A stretch of 64,000 nt of DNA, from NCBI GenBank assembly GCA_958510825.1, contig OY294045.1, positions 8,421,916-8,485,915 on the forward strand. The letters run 5' to 3'. Below, piece by piece: positions 55,328 to 64,000 of this stretch. This DNA comes from Brachypterus glaber (lineage: Eukaryota; Arthropoda; Insecta; Coleoptera; Kateretidae). The position numbers were made by a program, and so were the translations under genes. How positions within the stretch are numbered: the stretch's first letter is position 1; each line of letters begins with the position of its first letter. The notes under the pieces were generated by a model that was given only the letters and a program-made list of their open reading frames with translations, ran no database searches and was not told the DNA's origin.

Positions 55328-55790
55328 ATTCAAATAGTATATTAAAGCACTTATTCCATAACACGTTTTTAGCGCAGTAGTAGTTTAGAAAACTTGCCGC
55401 AAGCCCTTGTTTTGAAACTAGCACTTTAATATACTATTCATAGAAAAAACGGATTCCTTGAACCAAGGACACGTGTCTTTGGATATGTTTAAAGCCATAT
55501 TCTCTTGTTTCAAGGCTTGCATTTTCTTGAACCAAAGTCAATGTCCTTGAATGAAGAGCACGGGTTTTGGAATAAAAATCCGCGCTCTTTTTGAAGAGCA
55601 CGGGTTTTGGAATAAAAATCCGCGCTTTTTATTCAAGGACATTGACTTTGGTTCAAGAAAATGCCAGCCTTGAAACAAGAGAATATGGCTTTGAACATAT
55701 CCAAAGACACGTGTCCTTGGTTCAAGGAATCCGTTTTTTCTATGTTTGAATTTTCGTTGTAAAAAATCGTTGCAAACTTCAGCTTCATAG
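55328..55790. mobile_element. Copy of the 227-bp foldback family split by another palindrome
   Basis: The left part AAAATTCAAATAGTATATTA and onward, and the right part TTTGAATTTTCGTTG through GCAAACTTCAGCTTCAT, match 51813-52039. The extreme left end is missing. A second palindrome is inserted at about 55443-55745, next to ACTATT. Confidence 0.75.
55443..55745. mobile_element. Nested palindrome (CATAGAAAAAACGG ends)
   Basis: Arms of about 115 bp pair: AAAAACGGATTCCTTGAACC, AAGGACACGTGTCTTTGG and TGAACCAAAGTCAATGTCCT with their complements. The centre holds two tandem copies of a 38-bp unit, GAAGAGCACGGGTTTTGG followed by AATAAAAATCCGCGC. No other copy is in the window. Confidence 0.85.
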
Positions 55791-55973
55791 AAATTTACGG
55801 TTTCTCACACTTTAAATCTGATGCCCTGTGAGAAAAGATATTAATATTCAAAATTTTAGCTAAATGCAATTAAGACGTCATCAGGTTGCCGACATGGAAG
55901 GAAAGCTATAATTCGACCATAAACTTTTTCCTTCAAGTTTTATATCGATCGCTCATTTTCAATATTTAGGTAA

Positions 55974-56718
55974 GGGGCTGTCCATATATTACGTAACGCG
56001 ATTTTTTAAAAAATTGACCCCTCCCTCCCCCTATGTCCAAACCAACACACCCCCACCCTGTGTAACGCGTAACAATATAAAAATTTTGTTTCGCAATAAA
56101 TTTAACTGTATTCTCACTATTGATTCGTTTTTCTCGACAAAACAAACATGAACCTAAAATATAGTATAACATAAGCTTAAAAAAAAAATTACATGAAAAA
56201 ATCACTCAAACTTTAAAAAAATATTCATAATCAATATCACACAGGAAAAGAATACTAGGTACCTCTTTTTACACTGAGTGTCACACACGTATATTGTTTA
56301 TGCACAGGTATACAAAATAGTACACAGATTAGTGTTCTGTGAGTACACATTCCGCGCGAAAATGTATCATCGCCGATGATTCATTGGCAAGATCACGCAA
56401 GAACAGGGCCGTAAGATTTTTTTTTAATATCAATGTCAACAGTTTTTTTACTGATTACAATATTATTTAAATATGCATAGCTTCGTCAATTTTTGTGTGA
56501 AAAAGGGAATTATGGGCCACTAAATAGTAATTTATGTTGAAATAAAAATACATCTGCCAATTGGCCAAGCTTAGGAAATAAACATTAAATTTATTAAATT
56601 CCGTTACGTAACGTTTACCTAGACCCCCCCTCCACAGGGGGGAGGGGGGGTCTAGGTAAACAGTAACAATTTATCTGACCCCCCTCCCAGGCGCGTTACG
56701 TAATATATGGACAGCCCC
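55974..56718. mobile_element. GGGGCTGTCCATA-ended element, copy 2
   Basis: It is 745 bp, with ends GGGGCTGTCCATATATTACG and CGTAATATATGGACAGCCCC. It matches 37393-38125. Flanks share AGGTAA imperfectly. Confidence 0.85.
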
Positions 56719-56788
56719 TAAGCAGGTAATAATGTTGGCAAAATAATGTAAACAACAATTCGTTATATGTAAATAATAATATTAAAAT

Positions 56789-58145
56789 CGAGGGGTCCCG
56801 CAATAATGAAGGAGACGACGCACTTAGCCAGGAAGTCTGGGAAGTCTCTAGGAAGTCTCAGGAAGTCCGGGAAGTTTTTGAGAAGTCTAGGAAGTCACTA
56901 GGAAATCTCAGAAAGTCCGGGAAGTCTTTGGAAGTCGCAGGAAGTCTCAGGAAGTCTCAGGAAGTCTGGGAAGTCTTTAGTCGTTATTTTAATAAAAATA
57001 CTTGGAAAACACGGTGTAATTTACCCCCTCCACACGCGCCGTGTAAGTGGCGTGGTTTTCGGCATATCGGCAGCACACTTCATTTTGTCTATTTCGCGAG
57101 AAAGTGATCGATTTTTAAAAATTAAGGTGAAATTTGTTAAATATGAGTTATAAAAACTCGGATAAATATAAATTGGAGATATAGTTTTATTACACAAAAA
57201 AATAAATGTCTGCCCAAGTTTCTACCATAAATTAAGCAAAATTTGGCCAGAGGTAACCTCTTCCTACCTCGTAACGCAGTTTCTTATAATTTCTCACTAA
57301 AATTCTACATGGTGTAACGCTGTATTCGACCCCACCTAAACCCTTTATGTACTTTGTGAACGAATTCATTGGGTTTGTTTTTTTGTCGAAAATCTCAGTT
57401 CTAAACTGGTTCGGAACTGGTGCAGTTGCAACTGGGCAGTGCTCAATGGCAACTGCGCACGTTCCGAACCAATTCAGAACTGCTATTTTCGGAAAACAAT
57501 ATAAACCTAAATAAACCGATTGTTTCATGTTTTTACTTAGTCACAGAATGATCATCATACCTCGGGCAAAAGCGGGCATAAATTCAGCACTGCAGTGCAT
57601 TGATAAGAAGTAGCTGCAAGACGGCTGACCCCACTCCACAAGAACGCAACGCTAGTAAATCTATGATAAAAGTTAAAAAAGATGACAAAAGATTAATAAT
57701 AATAGCTCGCAATTGTCCGGGCACTGTAAATCATTATCCGTGATAATAATTATGATAATTATAATTATTATTATTAAATTAGGTCCTTATAAAATAATCA
57801 GAACCGAAAACTAACTTTAACAATAAATCCCTGAATAAAAAATTCGCGGGCTAAATTTAAAAATCACGCATGCGTAGAATTGCAAAAAGTTGTTAGAAGT
57901 CTTTAGGAAGTCACTATAAATCTTTGGGAAGTCGGAGGAAGTCTCGGGAAGTGTCAGGAAATCTCAGGAAGTCGTAAGAAGTCTTAGAAAATCTCAGGAA
58001 GTCGTAAGAAGTCTTAGGAAATCTTTGAGAAGTCCGGGAAGTTTTTGAAAATTATAGGAAGTCTTAGGAAATCTTTCGAAATATTGCAAAAGACTTCCGA
58101 TTTTGAAGGAGACGACGCACCCAAAACCTATTGCGGGACCCCTCG
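56789..58145 (+). mobile_element. hAT-like element with subterminal GGAAGTC arrays
   Basis: The ends CGAGGGGTCCCGCAATA and TATTGCGGGACCCCTCG are perfect inverted repeats. The element is 1357 bp and is flanked by the exact 8-bp direct repeat ATTAAAAT (56781-56788 and 58146-58153), as in hAT insertions. Inside each end lies an array of GGAAGTC words (about eleven exact copies at 56833-56975, about six at 57896-58095, plus variants), in the same direct orientation at both ends. GAAGGAGACGACGCAC also occurs at both ends in direct orientation. The middle has no transposase. A hairpin with ACTGGTTCGGAAC lies at about 57397-57483. Confidence 0.88.
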
Positions 58146-58153
58146 ATTAAAAT

Positions 58154-58574
58154 ATTAGCAGTCAATAACCAGACTGCAGGTATATTATATTTAAATTAAG
58201 ACAATTTAAAACAATAAAAAATTATTAACAAACAGGCCTCGTAAACAACTTTTAAGTTTGTTTTAACAAAATTCAAATCCTTAGATTTATATTGCTTTAC
58301 GAAATTGTTCTAAAAGGCCAGACTATCTCTTAACGTGAACTTAAATAATTAAAAGTTGCAACATGCAACAAAATTCCTTAGATCTTGTTTACGCAAATAG
58401 AATAACGTATAAAACTTATAAACCTTAGAAAATTCGAGATGCGCGTTCGTTTTTTAAACTTGCGACTTTTTAAATTGTAATATAAAAAATATTTTAAATC
58501 CGTCCCTGGACCTAAACCTAAATATTCGCTCTATGATAATAACAAAACTATGACAAAAAACGTAATTTTCTTAC
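58154..58574. other. Intron of the TMEM184-like gene, nothing else recognised
   Basis: AT-rich text follows the donor GTAAGA of the exon at 58575-58782 on the minus strand. Confidence 0.5.
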
Positions 58575-58782
58575 CTGTGTGCAGGAAAGGAACAAAGCGG
58601 CCCAAACGAAAAATCCAGCCAACCCCTGAGCGAATTTCGTCTGCAGGAAGAAATGCTCGGTGCCGTCTCCGGAGACCGGCTCCGATTTCACCGAGGAGGC
58701 GGTGGTCATGACGGCGGAGACGTTGTGGGCTATCGAAGACACGGCTGTCGATAACGTGCTCGCTGTACTCGACGACGACATC
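58575..58782 (-). CDS. Tmem184: TMEM184-like membrane protein, first coding exon
   Basis: On the minus strand an acceptor (TTCTTTGTTTCAG) is followed by G and an ATG at 58781-58779, so translation starts just inside a second exon and the 5' UTR is split by an intron. The CDS part is 207 bases, 69 residues, and ends at CACACAG|GTAAGA in phase 0. The protein starts MSSSSTASTLSTAVSSIA, a Ser/Thr-rich lumenal or extracellular lead. It then reads HFFLQTKFAQGLAGFFVWAA and LFLSCTQ, matching the first membrane helix and following Cys-His/Thr-Gln position of TMEM184 proteins (LxTxxAQGxxGxFVWxALxxxCxQ). Family members have seven predicted helices, and their molecular activity is poorly known. The exon is GC-rich against its AT-rich flanks. 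The remaining exons should lie to the left; only the putative last one (33599-33807) was found. Confidence 0.8.
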
Positions 58783-58866
58783 CTGAAACAAAGAATAAAA
58801 TACACTTTAGATTTGTTTATTTCGTTTTTTTTTTAGTTATTTGTTCTCCATTTTTTTCTAAAAATG

Positions 58867-59273
58867 TGAGGCGGAAAGGAAGAAGGGACCTCTTGTCGGT
58901 AATTTCCTGTTTTTAGTTATTGATATTTTTGAATTAAGCCCTTAATTCTGAACAATTTGGTGCAAAAATCAGGTCTCTATGATTTTTTTTGTTTAATTTA
59001 CGGGCATTTGAATTTTATAAAATGAAAAGGGGCGTTCTGAGAAAAACATACTTAAAAATTCAAAACAACACAAAATCTTTATTTTTTATTTAAGTAATAA
59101 TTAAGGTATGAAACAAAAGGTTTTTTAATAGATTACAACTTGAAAAGGACAAACTGAACTATAATAGATCGCAAAAATCCGAAAATCGATAATTTTGACC
59201 CAAACCACTAATTTCGACTGTACTGAAAAATTGACATCGCCGACAAGAGGTCCCTTTTTCCTTTCCGCCTCAC
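58867..59273. mobile_element. TIR element (GTGAGGCGGAAAGGAA ends) in the 5' intron
   Basis: Inverted ends of about 35 bp, GTGAGGCGGAAAGGAAGAAG and CTTTTTCCTTTCCGCCTCAC, also include GGGACCTCTTGTCGG. AAAT flanks both ends. It is 407 bp and noncoding. It lies 84 bp upstream of the TMEM184-like coding exon. Confidence 0.8.
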
Positions 59274-60022
59274 AAATGTTACTTTGAGTTTTTTTTTATT
59301 TATTAATTTTTTCTTAAACTTTTGATTCTTTTTACCTTATTTATATTTTTTTTTGTAGAAACGCCAAGAAAAATAAAAATAAGCAACAAAAAGATAATGT
59401 CTGTCTGTCTGTCGGTTTGAGCATGCGACTTGAATCTTTGGTATGCAGATGTATTTTTATACTTATCTTGGACAAATTCGTATTTGAAAAAAATCGGTTG
59501 GGGGGAAGGAAGGTATTTTTTTATTATTTCCAATAGAAGGATAACTTGAAAACCACATAAAAGGCAAAATAAAATTAAACAATTTTTTTTGTGAAGCTGA
59601 AGTTTGGGAACGTTCAAGTATTACGTAACGCAAATTTGGATCATTTTGGACCCCCCCCCTGTAACGCTATTTTCCTATACCATTAGCATGGGCGTAACAC
59701 TCCATACAAATGTAATTATCATTTTTTCTAGCGCCACCCCCAAAATGTAAAAAAAATGGTTCTGGGCATGACTTTTTTATTATTCACAATAGAAGAAAAA
59801 TTTAAAAACCACCTAAAATTTAAAATAAAATTATACAAAAATGTTATTATCATTTTTTCCCTCTCGCCAAAATGTAATTAATTTTTCTGAACATAACTTG
59901 TTTTAGAATACACAATAGTAGAAAAATTTAAGATCCACCTAAAAGGTAAAATAAAATTACACAAAAAAAAGTTATTATTAGGTTAGGTTACCCCGAGTTA
60001 CCTCGGGTTACCCTATATGTGC
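59274..60022. other. Noncoding stretch
   Basis: It includes an isolated GGGAACGTTCAAGTATTACG end at about 59608-59660. The T-rich remainder is unrecognised. Confidence 0.5.
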
Positions 60023-60249
60023 ATAAAGCTAAAGTTTGCAACGTTTTTTTGCAACGAAAATTCAAATAGTATATTAAAGTACTAGTTTCATAACATACGT
60101 TTTTAGCGCACGAGTACAAGGTTAGAAAACAAGCCGCTTGCGGCGATTTTTCCAAAGTACTAGTGCGCTAAAAACGTGTTATGGAATAAGTGCTTTAATA
60201 TACTATTTGAATTTTCGATGCAAAAAAACGTTGCAAACTTCAGCTTCAT
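60023..60249. mobile_element. 227-bp foldback MITE with 8-bp TSD, copy 2
   Basis: It has the same length and sequence plan as 51813-52039. It is flanked by ATATGTGC (60015-60022) and ATATGGGC (60250-60257), an 8-bp duplication with one difference. Confidence 0.88.
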
Positions 60250-61139
60250 ATATGGGCAAAGAGGAAGGTAGTAAAATGGGCCCAACAAGGCGGCCTAAGT
60301 GCATGAATATGTCAGCACCCTTCACCCCAATTATCCAGTACCCAGTATGGACAAAGAGTGTAAATGATATAGATAAAATAAAATATTTAATTTTACCACT
60401 GGTATTGACCAACTGACGTTAATGGATTCGAGTATATTGTTGTAGACAAAAGCAAACGAACAGAAAAGAAATCTTGGGAGAAATCTTGCGGCGATCAAGA
60501 CAGTGCTTCTCTAGAATACTTAATCAGGATTCCCACGGTTATTCGATTATTTTTGTTTCCAGGATATTTTACACATTTTAAGGTCTAAAATTATTACCAA
60601 ATTAAAATACAAGCAAAATTACATAGCTAAAATTTCAGGGGAAAACGGGGTAATAAGAAAAAGGGGTAATAAGAAACGGTGAAGAAAAAAACATTAAAAA
60701 TGTCTTGTGAAAATATGAAAAAACCTTGATTCATAAGCTATTATTCCTAAAAATTTCAGGTTTCTACTTAAGCATTTTTATATTTTTTTTAGTAAAAAGT
60801 TAAACTATAGTCATGAACTTTAATGTTGAAAGTGGGAACATTTTATCTTTGACTTTTTAAAAGCCCCAAATAAGCTTTAGTCTTGTGCTAGGGGCAATAA
60901 TAACATTGCAATGTTTTAGTCGGGATATTTAGACGCCGAATATTTTGGCCTATGATATTCTATAATAAATTTATGAAAATTTATCATACATGCGGTATGT
61001 GGTAGGTTACTAACGTATGTGGTAGAGCTAGTAAAATATCTCATGGCTGTTTAGCCTTGAGTGCGTATGAACATAACTCCACTCTATCTTAAAAAAACCC
61101 TTTTTACCAAGATTTAATGGCAAGGCCTCTAAATTTCAA
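60250..61139. other. Noncoding stretch, nothing recognised
   Basis: A GGGGTAATAAGAAA word repeats twice near 60655-60680. No exon or shared repeat was seen. Confidence 0.5.
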
Positions 61140-63792
61140 TAATAATAAAAAAAAGTTCTTATAAGAAGCTTGCCCATATTGTTAAACCTATTGACTGTGA
61201 TCATTCCCGGATTGCTGCAGTGACCATACAGACAAGTAATAGAGTGATTCTTCTTATGACCGTTTACATGCCTGTGTATCGCGTTGAAAATCTTCCAGAA
61301 TTCTGCCTAATCCTTGGTAGGCTTTCTGCCATTATTGAGGAATATACCCCTGATGACGTTCTTATTCTTGGCGATTTCAATGCAAGACCTCTACCAGATA
61401 ATATATTTTACCAAGAAATCCTTAGTTTTTGTGAAGTTGAAAGACTTCTAGTTCAGGATGTTATATCTCTGCCTGCTGACACTTTTACCTTCGTGAGTGA
61501 TGTACATTCTACCACTTCCTGGCTTGATCACAGCTTAGTCTCTCATGCTGCCTCTAACTCTGTGGATTCAGTAATGGTTGATTTGACGACTACCTCTTCA
61601 GACCACTTTCCTCTTTCGCTCAGTCTCAAAACGTCCATTCTACCGGCTATAACAAGATCTACGCCTTACTCACCAGATATTCCCAAATGGTCTGATAAAT
61701 GTAATTTGTCTATAAATTCCTACAAGCATCGCTCTTACTTAAACCTAAAATGTGTAAATCTACCTGATGCCGTCCACTGTCGTAACTCTATGTGCAGCCG
61801 ACTTGATCATAGCAGAGACATTGATAGATTTTATACTGATATTGTAAGTGCTCTCCGTCGTTCTGTATCAGAATCCTTTCGCCACAATAGGCCTAGAGCC
61901 AAACCTATTCCTGGATGGTCAGCAGAGGTAGCTGAGGCCTACAGAAGAGCACATGAAGCCTTTTTACTTTGGGTGGAAGCTGGTCGCCCTCCTGAGGGAC
62001 CCCTTAATGACAGAAGGCGTCGTTTACGAAAACTGTTTCAGCACAAGTTAAAATCTGTACGCAGCCGCGAAGAACAAATCCGTGCAGATGCCTTGGCTAC
62101 TCATCACCTGGACAAAAACTTTGTGAAATTCTGGAAAGCCTGCGACAGAATAAGCAAGACTTCAATTTCTCTGTCGAACTCAGTCGATCAGGCCTCTGGT
62201 GAATCTGACATTGCAGAACTTTGGGCAAAGAAATTCGAAAAGCTTAGTAATCTGTTTGATGACGAGACTTCTGAAGCTTTTGAAGCTGAGAACTTTGAAG
62301 CCTGTATGGTCCCCTCAAACGATGTTAAACTTGCCATATCTCAGCTTAAGCGTGGAAAGGCTGCTGGTTGGGATGGCCTTTCTCCGGAATATATTATATA
62401 TGCGCATGAAGCTTTATATCCTATTCTATCCATGTGTTTTTCGGGCATGTTATCCCATGGCATAACTCCCCCGTCACTAACGAAGAGCATTATCATACCG
62501 ATTGTCAAAAACAAAAGCGGCGACATATCTGACTCTTCTAACTATCGCCCTATCGCCATATCAACGTCTCTTTCTAAAATCCTTGAACTTGTTATTCTTA
62601 GCAGATGTAAGAATTGCCTAAAAACCTCTGATAACCAGTTCGGGTTTAAAAGCAATGTGGGGACTGCTGAAGCTATCTACCTTCTGAAAGAAACTGTCGG
62701 CCACAATATAAGGAAAAACACTCCAGTGTATGCTTTATTCTTGGATTTGAGTAAGGCTTTTGACAGAGTTCATCACCCTACCTTAATAAAAGCTCTCTTG
62801 AAACGGAAAGTACCCTGCTACATATGCCGACTGATTCAGAACTGGAACTTCAATGCGACTGCCTTCTTACTGCGAAATGGTGTACGCCAAGGAAGCCTTC
62901 TAGCTCCTGATTTTTTCAATGCGTATATTGACGAACTTCACTATATCCTGTTGGCAGTTGCCGCTGGTTGTTTCTGTGGTAGTATCAAAGTTAACTGTAT
63001 TTCATATGCGGATGACATGGTGCTACTATGTCCTTCTTTAGAAGGCCTCCGGTTACTTCTTCGTAGGTGTGAAGAATTCGCGTTAAAAACATTTCTTAAA
63101 TACAACACGGACAAAAGTAAACTAATGGTTTTTAAACCCCCAGTGTATAGGCATCTGATTGTTCCCTCAATTTCCCTTAATAATACCCCTATCGAGCAGG
63201 TATCTAAACTTAAATATCTCGGTCATATAATAGACAATACACTGTGTGATAACTCTGAAATTCAACGTCACTATAAAAACTTGTGTGTTCGTGATAATAT
63301 GATCGCAAGAAAATTCAGCAAGTGTTCTGTAGAAGTTAAAAACCTTTTGTTCAAGACTTTCTGTTACGACCTGTACTCAGGAGAACTCTGGTGCAACCAC
63401 ACTGTGGCTTCTTGGCGTACGTTACGCGTTTGCTATAATAATGCCTATCGCATTATTCACAGACTTCCGCGGTATAATAGTGCCTCTGAAATGTTTGCTA
63501 CAGCCCGAATTAACACCTTGGACGCTCTTCGGAGAAAAAAGCTTGCCAGCTTTGTAGAGCGCCTTTCCTGCACCCAGAACAATCTGTTAAGAGCTGTAGT
63601 GTCATCAGATGTTTTCTGGACCTCTACTATTTTTGGAAGTTGGCGACGTCTTTGTTTTTTGTTATAATGACTGTAAACCCAACCTTTTTTTTATGTATAT
63701 ATTTTTGTGTATGTTTTATTTTTATTTATTTTTTTTCTTATATTCCTATGTGATATGGCTTATATGCCGGAATAAATGCTTTATTATTATTA
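61140..63792 (+). mobile_element. Non-LTR retrotransposon, 5'-truncated
   Basis: The unit runs from within the endonuclease domain to a 3' end with AATAAA (63771-63776) and a TTA-repeat tail (about 63780-63792). The 5' part of the endonuclease and any first ORF are missing, the usual result of incomplete reverse transcription. The open frame is intact after the truncation, which suggests a fairly recent insertion. Confidence 0.85.
61220..63667 (+). CDS. Endonuclease/reverse transcriptase polyprotein, N-terminally truncated
   Basis: The frame is open upstream to about 61140 (LAHIVKPIDCDHSRIAAV), so 61220 is not a real start. About 815 residues follow. The C-terminal half of an APE-type endonuclease shows ILGDFNA (about residues 48-54), SWLDHSLVS and SDHFPL (about 126-131). 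A linker leads to the reverse transcriptase. There KRGKAAGWDGLSPEYI, NYRPIAISTSLSKILE, FLDLSKAFDRVHH (about 506), GVRQGSLLAP (about 553) and the catalytic YADD (63005-63016, about 596) are intact. The thumb follows (KLKYLGHIID). No RNase H domain or zinc knuckle is visible. The order of domains fits the Jockey/CR1/L2 group, and the clade was not resolved. No frameshift or internal stop was found. The protein is unlikely to be functional without the start of the endonuclease. Confidence 0.85.
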   Translation: MTIQTSNRVILLMTVYMPVYRVENLPEFCLILGRLSAIIEEYTPDDVLILGDFNARPLPDNIFYQEILSFCEVERLLVQDVISLPADTFTFVSDVHSTTSWLDHSLVSHAASNSVDSVMVDLTTTSSDHFPLSLSLKTSILPAITRSTPYSPDIPKWSDKCNLSINSYKHRSYLNLKCVNLPDAVHCRNSMCSRLDHSRDIDRFYTDIVSALRRSVSESFRHNRPRAKPIPGWSAEVAEAYRRAHEAFLLWVEAGRPPEGPLNDRRRRLRKLFQHKLKSVRSREEQIRADALATHHLDKNFVKFWKACDRISKTSISLSNSVDQASGESDIAELWAKKFEKLSNLFDDETSEAFEAENFEACMVPSNDVKLAISQLKRGKAAGWDGLSPEYIIYAHEALYPILSMCFSGMLSHGITPPSLTKSIIIPIVKNKSGDISDSSNYRPIAISTSLSKILELVILSRCKNCLKTSDNQFGFKSNVGTAEAIYLLKETVGHNIRKNTPVYALFLDLSKAFDRVHHPTLIKALLKRKVPCYICRLIQNWNFNATAFLLRNGVRQGSLLAPDFFNAYIDELHYILLAVAAGCFCGSIKVNCISYADDMVLLCPSLEGLRLLLRRCEEFALKTFLKYNTDKSKLMVFKPPVYRHLIVPSISLNNTPIEQVSKLKYLGHIIDNTLCDNSEIQRHYKNLCVRDNMIARKFSKCSVEVKNLLFKTFCYDLYSGELWCNHTVASWRTLRVCYNNAYRIIHRLPRYNSASEMFATARINTLDALRRKKLASFVERLSCTQNNLLRAVVSSDVFWTSTIFGSWRRLCFLL

Positions 63793-63844
63793 AAATGGGG
63801 CAGGGCGGAGTTATGTTAATACCAAGGTTAATACGCAATCAAGT

Positions 63845-64000
63845 CATGACCAGTACCCGGCATATTTCCAGTTGTAGTTCAGTCTTCAGGTCAATAAAAG
63901 AGCCTTTACCTGGAAATAATTCAGGGAGTTTTGATTTTCGGTTTATTGGGTAGGGTTAATGGCCGCAAATAAAAAAACAATTTTGTGACGTTGAACACGA
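63845..64000 (+). mobile_element. Partial copy of the ATCAGTACYCGGCG palindromic MITE, cut by window end
   Basis: It begins near CCAGTACCCGGCATATTTCC and follows 21371-21530 closely (GTCAATAAAAGA, CAGGGAGTTTTGATTTTCGG). It continues past the end of the window. Confidence 0.85.

Noticed and set aside
57232..57528. A 98-codon minus-strand frame inside the hAT-like element, considered as a transposase remnant
   Set aside because: It is built partly on a hairpin and shows no hAT transposase motifs.

Overview
The window is strongly AT-rich, intron-bearing animal DNA with long introns and many short inverted-repeat transposons. The gene remnants and the mobile elements (piggyBac-like, mariner-like and hAT-like non-autonomous elements, a tRNA-derived SINE, non-LTR retrotransposons) fit an insect, possibly a beetle. 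The order is an inference, because no marker gene that settles it is present. A run of 200 N at 36501-36700 marks an assembly gap.

Two host genes are visible. On the plus strand, 4910-12109 holds the last four coding exons of a large Ser/Pro-rich, probably disordered protein. About 1008 residues are visible. The introns have canonical GT-AG ends with compatible phases, and the protein carries a KVTF motif of the RVxF type. I do not recognise the family. On the minus strand, 58575-58782 is the first coding exon of a TMEM184-like seven-helix membrane protein. Its 207-base CDS ends in phase 0 after a stretch typical of the first TMEM184 helix. A short C-terminal exon at 33599-33807 ends in KTMLLSSDEEN and looks like the tail of the same gene. 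The roughly 280 middle residues are not visible between them, and the assembly gap lies in that interval. The two genes converge.

Nearly everything else is repeats. Region by region: 1-4900 holds foldback repeats. 4910-12925 is the plus-strand gene, with mariner-like MITEs in introns 2 and 3 and a TIR element covering its 3' end. 13-15 kb has a SINE fragment and a three-level nested insertion. 15.1-17.5 kb is a composite inverted-repeat unit carrying a hAT-type MITE and a defective piggyBac element with both termini and TTAA flanks. 18-33 kb is a dense series of palindromic elements, one of them flanked by direct repeats of about 124 bp. 33.6-58.8 kb is the TMEM184-like locus, whose introns hold more MITEs, Foldback-like elements, a full-length SINE and a hAT-like element with GGAAGTC arrays. 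61.1-63.8 kb is a 5'-truncated non-LTR retrotransposon with one long open frame.

The most informative structures are nested insertions in which another copy of the host repeat in the same window supplies the empty site. These allow target-site duplications to be read directly: TTAA for a CCTCTTCAGGGAC family, TA for a 64-bp hairpin, and 8 bp for a 227-bp foldback. A second theme is a group of about eleven short foldbacks that share AATAGTATAT-like ends and a CpG-rich core, although their arms are otherwise unrelated. All identities and copy counts were judged by eye and not computed.
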